Below are positions 1 through 6,280 of a stretch of 8,053 nucleotides of DNA, piece after piece. Under the pieces are notes generated by a model. The model did no database searches and was not told where the DNA came from. It saw nothing but the letters and a program-made list of their open reading frames with translations. Numbering within the stretch: the first letter of the stretch is position 1; every line of letters begins with the position of its first letter. Location of the stretch: NCBI GenBank assembly GCA_017444505.1, contig JAFSWK010000287.1, positions 1-8,053 on the forward strand, written 5' to 3'. This DNA comes from Rhodocyclaceae bacterium (lineage in GTDB: Bacteria; Pseudomonadota; Gammaproteobacteria; Burkholderiales; Rhodocyclaceae). The translations under genes were made by a program, and so were the position numbers.

Positions 1-921
1 AGCGGCGCCATTTTGCTCGATGGCGTCGATATTGCCGAAGTGCCGCCGTTTGAGCGCCCCATCAACATGATGTTTCAGTCTTACGCGCTCTTCCCGCACA
101 TGACGGTGGCCGACAACATCGCCTTCGGCCTCAAGCAGGACAAACTGCCCAAACAGGAAATCGCCGAGCGCGTCGACAAGATGCTGGAACTGGTGCAGAT
201 GACCGAATACGCCGCCCGCCAGCCGCACCAGCTCTCTGGCGGCCAGCGCCAGCGCGTCGCGCTCGCCCGCAGTCTGGCCAAGCGTCCAAAGTTGTTGCTG
301 CTTGATGAACCGATGGGCGCGCTGGACAAAAAACTGCGCGCCGAAATGCAACTGGAACTGGTCAACATCATCGAACAGGTGGGTGTGACCTGCGTCATGG
401 TCACCCACGACCAGGAAGAAGCCATGACCATGGCCGGGCGCATCGCCATCATGAATCGCGGGCGTCTCGTGCAGGTAGGCGAGCCGCTGGACGTGTATGA
501 ATATCCCAACTGCACCTTCAGCGCCCGCTTCATTGGTCTGGTCAATTTCTTCCCCGGCGAAGTGCAGACGCTGCACGGCGATTACACCACCATTCACTGC
601 CCTGAGCTTTCCAACCCCATCAAGGTCGAAGGCGGCCTGCCGCTGGCCGAAGGGCTGCCGGTGACCATCGCTGTGCGCCCCGAAAAGCTGCACCTCACGC
701 CCGAGCCGCCGCCTGCCGAGCGCATCAATTCGGTGACTGGCATCGTGACTGAAATCGCCTATCTGGGCGACGTTTCCATCTATCACGTAAAGCTGCACTC
801 GGGAAAAATCGTGCTCGCCACGCTGCCCAACACCACCCGCTCGCGCAGCGGCGCACCCACCTGGGGTGACACCGTCCATCTGGGCTGGGATGCGGACAGT
901 TGCGCCGTGCTGCTGAACTAA
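1..921 (+). CDS. potG: Polyamine (putrescine) ABC transporter ATP-binding protein, 5'-truncated by window edge
   Basis: This is the ATPase subunit of a polyamine importer; it couples ATP hydrolysis in the cytoplasm to uptake through the two permeases encoded next. The reading frame is open from base 1, so the gene starts upstream and the Walker A loop is not in the window. Of the 306 visible residues, the Q-loop (MMFQSYALFPHMTV, Q at 26), the ABC signature LSGGQRQR (78-85), Walker B LLLLDEP (98-104) with its catalytic Glu, the D-loop (ALD) and the H-loop His (VTHD, about 136) are all intact. The last 110 or so residues fit a TOBE-type regulatory domain (IAVRPEKL, then a GIVTEIAYLGD segment). 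The phrase FQSYALFPHMTV and the downstream PotH/PotI pair point to PotG rather than a sugar or sulfate ATPase. Substrate choice (putrescine or spermidine) is inferred from the operon, not from this subunit. Confidence 0.88.
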   Translation, partial: SGAILLDGVDIAEVPPFERPINMMFQSYALFPHMTVADNIAFGLKQDKLPKQEIAERVDKMLELVQMTEYAARQPHQLSGGQRQRVALARSLAKRPKLLLLDEPMGALDKKLRAEMQLELVNIIEQVGVTCVMVTHDQEEAMTMAGRIAIMNRGRLVQVGEPLDVYEYPNCTFSARFIGLVNFFPGEVQTLHGDYTTIHCPELSNPIKVEGGLPLAEGLPVTIAVRPEKLHLTPEPPPAERINSVTGIVTEIAYLGDVSIYHVKLHSGKIVLATLPNTTRSRSGAPTWGDTVHLGWDADSCAVLLN

Positions 922-944
922 CCTCGATACTGCTGCGAGAACCC

Positions 945-950
945 GGAGGG
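945..950 (+). promoter_or_regulatory. Shine-Dalgarno site of potH
   Basis: GGAGGG lies nine bases before the ATG at 960. This fixes the potH start at 960 rather than at the in-frame alternative at 900, which overlaps the end of potG. Confidence 0.8.
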
Positions 951-959
951 CGAACCGTC

Positions 960-1862
960 ATGTTTTCCAAACTGCTGCACAAACAGGGGCGCTGGCTGGT
1001 GCTGGCCGTGCCTTACGTCTGGCTGCTGCTGTTTTTCCTCGTGCCATTTCTGATTGTCTTCAAAATCAGCCTCTCGTCGCCCGAGCTGGCGATGCCGCCC
1101 TACTCGAACATGTTTCTGCACGATGGCTCCACGGTGCAGATTGTCCTCAACTTTGAAAACTATCTCGCCCTGTTCCGCGACAGTCTCTATCTCAACTCCT
1201 ACCTTCAGTCGCTGGAAATGGCGGCCATTTCCACCCTCATCTGTCTTGTCATCGGCTATCCGCTGGCCTGGGTCATCGCCCATTCCGAACCAAAACTGCG
1301 CAACATCCTGCTGATGCTCGTCGTGCTGCCCTCGTGGACTTCCTCGCTGCTGCGCATCTACGCCTGGATGAACATCCTCAACACCAACGGCCCGTTCAAC
1401 GACGTACTGCTCGCGCTAGGCATCATCAGCGAACCACTGGAACTGTTGCACACCAACACCGCCGTCTATATCGGCATCGTCTACAACTATCTGCCCTTCA
1501 TGGTGCTGCCGCTCTACAGCGCCATCATGAAGCTCGACCACACCCTGATTGAAGCGGCAGCCGACCTGGGCGCGCGCCCGCTCAAGGTCATCACCTCGGT
1601 GGTGTTGCCGCTGACCAAAAGCGGCATCATCGCCGGTTCCATGCTCGTTTTCATTCCCGCCGTGGGCGAATTCATGATTCCCGAACTGCTTGGCGGCCCC
1701 GACAACCTGCTCATTGGCCGCGTGCTGTGGCAAGAATTTTTCAACAACCGCGACTGGCCGCTGGCCTCCGCCGTGGCCACCACCATGCTGCTGCTGCTCG
1801 TGCTGCCGATGCTGCTCTTCCAGCGCAGCCAGAACGAAGAACTGAGGGCGGAGAAAAAATGA
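960..1862 (+). CDS. potH: Polyamine ABC transporter permease PotH
   Basis: This is an inner-membrane permease of the binding-protein-dependent (MetI-like) type, 300 residues. An N-terminal membrane segment (about 12-35) is followed by a periplasmic stretch and then about five more hydrophobic segments (near 84-107, 114-135, 168-190, 223-240, 268-287). The cytoplasmic EAA loop that docks the ATPase is clear: EAAADLGARPLKV from about 198. The RIYAWMNILNTNGPFN segment (132-147) resembles the corresponding PotH/PotB region. The ATG at 960 is preferred because GGAGGG sits nine bases upstream; a longer frame from 900 would overlap potG and add no recognisable sequence. The gap to potG is 38 bases, and the stop overlaps the potI start as ATGA, implying co-transcription and translational coupling. 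The PotH name rests on similarity remembered from the family and on gene order; PotB of a PotABCD system is the alternative. Confidence 0.87.
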   Translation: MFSKLLHKQGRWLVLAVPYVWLLLFFLVPFLIVFKISLSSPELAMPPYSNMFLHDGSTVQIVLNFENYLALFRDSLYLNSYLQSLEMAAISTLICLVIGYPLAWVIAHSEPKLRNILLMLVVLPSWTSSLLRIYAWMNILNTNGPFNDVLLALGIISEPLELLHTNTAVYIGIVYNYLPFMVLPLYSAIMKLDHTLIEAAADLGARPLKVITSVVLPLTKSGIIAGSMLVFIPAVGEFMIPELLGGPDNLLIGRVLWQEFFNNRDWPLASAVATTMLLLLVLPMLLFQRSQNEELRAEKK

Positions 1863-2737
1863 AACGGATGCACATCAAAAAACTTTCCTGGCTGCGCCTG
1901 AGCGTGCTCGCGGGCAGTTTTGCCTTTCTCTATCTGCCGATTGTCATCCTCGTCATTTATTCGTTCAACGACTCAAGGCTGGTCACCGTCTGGGGCGGCT
2001 GGTCGGTGCGCTGGTATGGCGAACTGTTTCACGACAGCATGATTATGCAATCCGTCGGTCTCAGCCTGTTCATTGCCGTCTGCGCGGCTTCTGCTGCGGT
2101 GATGCTGGGCACCGCCAGCGCCTTTGCGCTCGCCCGTTTTGGCCGCTTTTCCGGCCTGAACGGTTTTGCCTTCATGAACAGCGCCCCGCTGGTCATGCCC
2201 GAAGTCATCACCGGCCTGTCCTTGTTGCTGTTGTTTGTTGCCATGGGCGAAGTCTTCGGCTGGCCGCAAAACCGCGGCACCAGCACCATCTGGATTGCCC
2301 ACGTCACGCTGTGTACCGCCTACGTCACCGTCGTGGTCTGCGCGCGGCTGCGCGAGTTTGACAAAACGCTGGAAGAAGCCGCGATGGACCTGGGCGCGCG
2401 CCCGCTGAAAGTGTTTTTTGTCATCACCCTGCCGCTGATTACACCGGCCATCGCCGCCGGCTGGCTGCTGGCCTTCACGCTCTCGCTCGACGATCTGGTG
2501 ATTGCCAGTTTTGTTTCCGGCCCTAACGCATCCACCTTGCCGATGGTCGTCTTTGGCAGTGTGCGCCAAGGCGTCAACCCGAAATTCAACGCCCTGGCCA
2601 CCATTTTTATCGCCATTGTTTCCCTGGCTGCCTTCTTCGCCGGGCTGCTGGTCGCCAGCCGCGACCGGCGCGATGCGCAGGTGCGCGCAGCGATGAAAAA
2701 GCGCGAAGCTGAAGCGCGTCAGGCCGCCCAGCCCTGA
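1859..2737 (+). CDS. potI: Polyamine ABC transporter permease PotI
   Basis: This is the second inner-membrane permease of the importer, 292 residues, slightly longer than E. coli PotI (about 281). The N-terminal segment (about 14-35, ending LVIYSFNDSR) is typical of PotI/PotC. The middle contains PLVMPEVITGLSLLLLF (110-126) and a tract around TIWIAHVTLCTAYVTVVV (143-160). The EAA docking loop reads LEEAAMDLGARPLKVFFV (171-188), followed by SLDDLVIASFVSGP and TLPMVVFGSVR, all characteristic of the putrescine-type PotI. The start is the ATG at 1859, with GGAG five bases upstream and a 4-base overlap with the potH stop. The C-terminal tail after residue 268 is highly charged (KKREAEARQAA) and probably cytoplasmic. 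No hairpin with a T-run follows the stop, so some read-through into flgM is possible. Confidence 0.9.
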   Translation: MKRMHIKKLSWLRLSVLAGSFAFLYLPIVILVIYSFNDSRLVTVWGGWSVRWYGELFHDSMIMQSVGLSLFIAVCAASAAVMLGTASAFALARFGRFSGLNGFAFMNSAPLVMPEVITGLSLLLLFVAMGEVFGWPQNRGTSTIWIAHVTLCTAYVTVVVCARLREFDKTLEEAAMDLGARPLKVFFVITLPLITPAIAAGWLLAFTLSLDDLVIASFVSGPNASTLPMVVFGSVRQGVNPKFNALATIFIAIVSLAAFFAGLLVASRDRRDAQVRAAMKKREAEARQAAQP

Positions 2738-2765
2738 GCGCGAGCAGAAAACTGCGAAAACGGCC

Positions 2766-2792
2766 TAAAGATTGTCTTATCCGTGCCGTTAA
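2766..2792 (+). promoter_or_regulatory. Sigma-28 (FliA) promoter of flgM
   Basis: TAAAGATT (2766-2773), exactly 11 bases, then GCCGTTAA (2785-2792). The enterobacterial flagellar consensus is TAAAGTTT-N11-GCCGATAA, so 14 of 16 positions match with the canonical spacing. Transcription would start near 2798-2800, leaving a leader of about 43 bases before the flgM ATG. Placing flgM under sigma-28 fits the known feedback loop in which FliA drives synthesis of its own anti-sigma factor. The site lies in the 104-base potI-flgM gap. A 6-base inverted pair AACGGC (2759-2764) / GCCGTT (2785-2790) brackets the promoter, possibly by chance. Confidence 0.85.
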
Positions 2793-2828
2793 AGTGGTCG
2801 AGTAAAGGTACAACCCCCAACAGGGAAG

Positions 2829-2836
2829 AAAGGTGA
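2829..2836 (+). promoter_or_regulatory. Shine-Dalgarno site deciding the flgM start
   Basis: AAAGGTGA pairs well with the 3' end of 16S rRNA and stands five bases before the ATG at 2842. The in-frame GTG at 2833 lies inside this site, so it is rejected as the start codon. Confidence 0.75.
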
Positions 2837-2841
2837 CAATC

Positions 2842-3147
2842 ATGAAAATCGAAACCACCAAGCTGCCCGGCAACATGGCCAGCAACGAGGCCAGGCAGCG
2901 CCCCACCGTAGCCCGGCAAGACAGCCCCGCTGCAAGCGGGGGCAGCAAGGTTGACCTTTCTTCCTTCGCTGCCACGCTGGACCTTGCGGAAGCTGCCATG
3001 AAAGACGCCCCCGAGGTCAATCGTGCCCGCGTCGATGAAATCAAGCAGGCCATCCGCGATGGTCGCTTCACCGTCGATGCTGAAAAAGTGGCCGACAGTC
3101 TGATTAGCAGCGTTCGCACCATGCTCGGCGGAGCTGCCCGTAGCTGA
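2842..3147 (+). CDS. flgM: Negative regulator of flagellin synthesis FlgM (anti-sigma-28 factor)
   Basis: FlgM binds FliA (sigma-28) in the cytoplasm and blocks late flagellar gene expression until the hook-basal body is complete; it is then exported through the flagellar apparatus. The product has 101 residues, the usual size. The N-terminal 40 or so residues are rich in S, A, P, Q and G, as expected for the unstructured export region. The sigma-binding part runs from about VDLS (37-40) to the end and contains the family hallmark VDEIKQAIRDGRFTVDAEKVADSLI (64-88), shown here as two overlapping blocks: VDEIKQAIRDG and RFTVDAEKVADSLI. The gene has its own sigma-28 promoter and is followed after 42 bases by flgN. 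Translation ends in tandem stops TGA-TAA. Unlike the enterobacterial flgA-flgM-flgN order, flgA is not upstream; potI is. Confidence 0.95.
   Translation: MKIETTKLPGNMASNEARQRPTVARQDSPAASGGSKVDLSSFAATLDLAEAAMKDAPEVNRARVDEIKQAIRDGRFTVDAEKVADSLISSVRTMLGGAARS
2925..2941 (+). repeat. Short perfect inverted repeat inside flgM
   Basis: CCCCGCT (2925-2931), three bases, then AGCGGGG (2935-2941): a 7-base-pair GC-rich stem within the part of flgM that encodes the flexible N-terminal region. No T-run follows, so it is not an intrinsic terminator. It could slow ribosomes or merely reflect codon choice. Confidence 0.5.
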
Positions 3148-3189
3148 TAAAATCTGCGCACTACAAACAGGAACGCCCCGCCTCACCGC

Positions 3190-3681
3190 ATGTCCGCCAC
3201 GCCTGCTGGAATCCCGCCCACCACGATCAACCGGTTGACGATTGTCATCGACAACCAATGGACGCTGTTGAAACGTTTTCTGGGCATTCTGGAACGCGAA
3301 GAAGCCATTCTCATCGCGGCAGACCGGGATGCGCTCATGGCGCTGGCCAATGAAAAAAACGAGGTCTACCAGCTCTTGCAGCGCCAGCATGATGCCTGCT
3401 GCATTCTCATCGCCCAGTGCAGCAAGCCCAACACCGCGCAGTCTGTGCGCGAAATCTGCGCCAACCTGCCCGACACCCTCGCCCGCTGGGAAGAAGTGCT
3501 GGACATGGCCGCGCAAGCCAAGGCGCGCAACGAAAGCAACGGCAAGTTGATTATTGAGCAGATGCACGCCAACCAGTCGGCGCTCTCCGTGCTGCTCACC
3601 GCCGCCGACCAGCCGCAGCTCTACAGCGCCGACGGCTCCGCCCGCCACGCCGGTTCCGGTCGCATCCTCGGCTCGGCCTGA
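3190..3681 (+). CDS. flgN: Flagellar export chaperone FlgN
   Basis: FlgN is a cytoplasmic chaperone that keeps the hook-filament junction proteins FlgK and FlgL soluble and delivers them to the flagellar export gate. The product is 163 residues, close to the family norm (about 140-160), and looks almost wholly helical. The first third contains the usual heptad-like pattern: WTLLKRFLGILEREEAIL, then ADRDALMALANEKNEVYQLL (20-residue block near 47-66), matching the FlgN pattern of a Leu-rich helix, a short 'D-DAL' turn and an 'EK' helix. Identification also rests on position just after flgM, the conserved order in beta- and gammaproteobacteria. The ATG at 3190 has only a poor, distant ribosome site (AGGA at 3169-3172, 17 bases away), so translation may depend on coupling to flgM, or the true start may be a few codons downstream. 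Confidence 0.85.
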   Translation: MSATPAGIPPTTINRLTIVIDNQWTLLKRFLGILEREEAILIAADRDALMALANEKNEVYQLLQRQHDACCILIAQCSKPNTAQSVREICANLPDTLARWEEVLDMAAQAKARNESNGKLIIEQMHANQSALSVLLTAADQPQLYSADGSARHAGSGRILGSA

Positions 3682-3702
3682 GTTTTGTGCCCCCAGGCGC
3701 AA

Positions 3703-4617
3703 ATGACAAACAACCCAAGCGCATCTGCGCCTGTTCGTCCGTCCGTTCGCGCTGCCCTGTACAAACGCCTGCGCGGCTACGGCCTGTTTCTCATGGTCTT
3801 GTTGCTGGCGGCGGAATGTGCGGCGCTGTTTTTCCATCCGCTGGAACTCATCACACACTTTGCCCTGCCGATTCTGCTGCTGGCGGCATTGTGCAGTTTC
3901 ACATTCCCTCGCCCTTTGCGCTATCTGAGCTGGGCGCTTGCCGCCGCCGTCATGATTTTTGCGCTCCAGCCCTTTTCCGGCGACAAAAAGGCAGCCCCCG
4001 GCACGACGCTTGTCGTCTACAACATGCATTTTGAAAACCGCCACCAGGCGCAGGAAATCGACTTCCTGCTACACAGCAAGGCAGACATCCTTGCCCTCTC
4101 CGAAGCGGGCGGCGCGGCATGGCAAAATTCTTTGCGCACCTTGCAACAGCATTATCCCGAACGTTGCGGCCATGATGTCGACAGCCCGTTTGCCATGCAG
4201 TTGCTGTCACAACAACCGCTGCTTGCCTGCGAAGTGCATTTTTCGGAGGTGTATCCGTACATCCGCGCGGTGACGGAAAAGAAACGAACCATTTTCCTGC
4301 TGCACCCGCCGCCGCCGCTGGGCCACGAACTGAGTGAGGGGCGTTTGCAGTACTTTCAAACCGTCGCCACCGCCATTGCCCGCGAAGCAAACGCCGTACT
4401 GGTCGTGGGCGACCTGAACAACACCCCGTATTCGCCAACGTATTACCGTTTCAAGAAAAACGCACAAATTGACGATGCGCTGCCGCACGGCACGCCGACA
4501 TGGAAACCGTTGTTCCTGCCGCTGGACAGGGTCTTGCATCGTCAAGGCAGCGTCTTTGCCACTGCCCTGCCGTGGCAATACTCCGACCACCGCCCGCTCT
4601 GGGTTGAATGGCAATAA
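3703..4617 (+). CDS. Membrane-anchored endonuclease/exonuclease/phosphatase (EEP) family protein
   Basis: The protein has 304 residues. Three hydrophobic segments (about 26-44, 48-67, 74-89) are followed by a hydrophilic domain of the DNase-I-like EEP fold. Metal and catalytic positions expected for this fold are visible: Asn in VVYNMHFEN (N107), Glu in LALSEAG (E134), His in LLHPPPP (H201), the Asp/Asn pair in VVGDLNNTPYSP (D237, N239), Asp in PLDRVLH (D275) and the terminal Asp-His in YSDHRPLW (D295, H296). The enzyme is therefore probably an active metal-dependent phosphoesterase. The substrate cannot be read from the sequence (nucleic acid, phospholipid head group or sugar phosphate are all possible). 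The ATG at 3703 is chosen because AGGCG lies just upstream; an in-frame TTG at 3685 would add six residues. The gap after flgN is 21 bases, so co-transcription with flgMN is likely. The gene converges on the next one with only 16 bases between stops. Confidence 0.85.
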   Translation: MTNNPSASAPVRPSVRAALYKRLRGYGLFLMVLLLAAECAALFFHPLELITHFALPILLLAALCSFTFPRPLRYLSWALAAAVMIFALQPFSGDKKAAPGTTLVVYNMHFENRHQAQEIDFLLHSKADILALSEAGGAAWQNSLRTLQQHYPERCGHDVDSPFAMQLLSQQPLLACEVHFSEVYPYIRAVTEKKRTIFLLHPPPPLGHELSEGRLQYFQTVATAIAREANAVLVVGDLNNTPYSPTYYRFKKNAQIDDALPHGTPTWKPLFLPLDRVLHRQGSVFATALPWQYSDHRPLWVEWQ

Positions 4618-4633
4618 TCGTGCAGCCGACAGA

Positions 4634-6280
4634 TTACATGGCCAGCAGCCGCTGTGCGGCGCGCACGCCGTGGTGACAGGCTTCTTCAAACACGGAGTAG
4701 CCGGAAAGGTCGGAATGGGCGAAGACGAGGCGGGATGCGTGCGCGCGCAGGCGGGCGAGCATGGCGTTGTTCAGATAGCCGGGTTCGGGGCTGGGCATGG
4801 CGTGGGCGCGGGCTATCAAATCCACATGCTGCACCGACCACCAGAAACGTTTGCCATAGACGGCGAGCAGGTCGCGCGCGGCGTATTCGAGCAGCGCATC
4901 GTCACCGGCTTCCAGCAGCCAGCGCCGCGCCTGCGCAGGCGGCAGGTCGGGCACGGTGGTGTAGGCGGTAAACACGGTTTCCCGCGGACGGGCGACGCGC
5001 AGGAGCTGGTGCGTGGCGATGACGTAGCCCAGATGCGGGCTGCCGTAGACCACGTTGTCCCACGCCCGTTCCATGCCCGGCGCTTCTGCCGGGAAGCGGC
5101 ACAAATGAAAATTGGCGACCAGCCAGGGGACGACCGGCGGAAGCTGCAAGCCTTCCCCTGCATAGCGGGCAAAACCGCGCACGATGCGGGCGGCGACCTG
5201 CAAGGGCATGGCGCAAATTACCCGACGGGCGAGCAGGCGCACGGTAGGCGCGCGGCGGCCATCGGCGGGGGCGAGCAAGACGGCGACGTCGTCCGCGTTT
5301 TCTTCCACCGCCACAGCCATCATCGGCACGCTGGCGGGCGTGCTCAGGCGCAGCGTGGCGTGGTCTTCGCCGTCTGGCAGCGCGCGCCATTCCTGCAAAC
5401 GTATCTGGCGGCGGATGGCCTCCGAAATGTGTCCTAAACCTTCCGGCCAGGTCAGTACGGCGTCTTGCGCGTTGTTGCGGGCGCAAAAATAGTGCAGTCC
5501 GGCGAAGGCCGATATTTTGTCTGCGCCCTGCCCGTAGTCGTCCCGACAGCAATAGTCGAGATACCAGCGCAGCGCGGGCGAATGCAGCCCTTGCGCGTCC
5601 AGCCAGCGGGCGAAGGTTTGCGCATCGAGTGCTTCGCGCGCGGCGTCCGAAGAAGACAGCGCCAGCGGAATGGCAAAACGTTTGCGGCCATCGCGCCCGC
5701 GCGCACGTTTCAGGCGTGCGACGAGGGCGAAAAAGCGCCGCGTGTCGGCGTCCGGCGCCTCCGGCAACAGGCCGTCTTGCCAGCGGTTCTGGTAATACAG
5801 GCGCGATTCGGGGGCGAAGACCAGGTCGGTTTCGCGGTAGGCCGGTGCGTCACTTTCCACGCCGTCTTGCAAAATGCCCAGCGCGTGCAGCAACTGGCGC
5901 ACCTGCGTGCTCTCGCGCGAAGGCAGCGCCAGATAGTGCGCGCCAGTGGGGGCGGCAATTTCGCCATAGGGACGGGCGGCGTTGTTGCCGTTGCGCTCGG
6001 GGCCTTCGGCGAGCAAAAAGTTGCTCTGCCCGTTGCGCACCAGATGCCACGCTGCGCACAGCGCCGCTGCGCCGCTGCCCAGAATCAGCGTCTCGCAATG
6101 CAGCGTGCGGGCAGGCTGCGGCCAGTCGGCAGCGTCGCGCAGCAAATGTCCGGCAGGCAAACCGGGGCGAATCACGGACACCGTGGGCGGCGTGGGACGC
6201 AGCCAGGCATAGCCGCCTGCCGCCGTGCCCGCGCACAGGCTGCCCCAGGCGGCGTGACGCAGAAATTCGCGGCGATTCAC
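4634..6280 (-). CDS. Tat-signal FAD-dependent oxidoreductase (amine oxidase/desaturase-like)
   Basis: The protein has 548 residues. It opens with a twin-arginine export signal, NRREFLRHA (2-10), then a weakly hydrophobic stretch to about residue 26, so the folded flavoprotein should go to the periplasm or outer face of the inner membrane. A Rossmann FAD site follows: ETLILGSGAAALCAAWHL (63-80) with the ribose-binding Glu near 92 (LLAEG). The C-terminal flavin-contacting segment is FAHSDLSGYSVFEEA (520-534), as in the amine oxidase/phytoene desaturase/protoporphyrinogen oxidase superfamily. A PYGE...GAHYLALP stretch (104-120) probably lines the flavin or substrate. The start is a GTG at 6280-6278 that overlaps the upstream stop as GTGA; GAGGTGAT (6291-6284) is a strong ribosome site, so the two genes are translationally coupled. 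An amine substrate is inferred from the aminopropyltransferase neighbour; it is not demonstrated by the sequence. Confidence 0.85.
   Translation of the reverse strand: MNRREFLRHAAWGSLCAGTAAGGYAWLRPTPPTVSVIRPGLPAGHLLRDAADWPQPARTLHCETLILGSGAAALCAAWHLVRNGQSNFLLAEGPERNGNNAARPYGEIAAPTGAHYLALPSRESTQVRQLLHALGILQDGVESDAPAYRETDLVFAPESRLYYQNRWQDGLLPEAPDADTRRFFALVARLKRARGRDGRKRFAIPLALSSSDAAREALDAQTFARWLDAQGLHSPALRWYLDYCCRDDYGQGADKISAFAGLHYFCARNNAQDAVLTWPEGLGHISEAIRRQIRLQEWRALPDGEDHATLRLSTPASVPMMAVAVEENADDVAVLLAPADGRRAPTVRLLARRVICAMPLQVAARIVRGFARYAGEGLQLPPVVPWLVANFHLCRFPAEAPGMERAWDNVVYGSPHLGYVIATHQLLRVARPRETVFTAYTTVPDLPPAQARRWLLEAGDDALLEYAARDLLAVYGKRFWWSVQHVDLIARAHAMPSPEPGYLNNAMLARLRAHASRLVFAHSDLSGYSVFEEACHHGVRAAQRLLAM

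Noticed and set aside
900..959. Earlier start for potH overlapping the potG end
   Set aside because: No ribosome site precedes it and the added residues are not hydrophobic or family-like; GGAGGG supports ATG at 960.
2744..2755. GCAG-AAAA-CTGC stem after potI as a terminator
   Set aside because: Only four base pairs and followed by GAAAA rather than a T-run.
2719..4044. Long open frame on the - strand (441 codons)
   Set aside because: It lies antisense to flgM, flgN and the EEP gene, all recognisable; its translation is rich in G, R, Q and H with no motif, as expected of a shadow frame in GC-rich DNA.
4648..4660. GCCGC-TGT-GCGGC hairpin as a terminator for the EEP gene
   Set aside because: It is a 5-base-pair stem inside the oxidoreductase coding region with no following T-run.
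4469..5437. Open frame on the + strand bridging the EEP gene end and the oxidoreductase
   Set aside because: It overlaps two well-supported genes and has a low-complexity G/H/R/Q composition; no motif was recognised.
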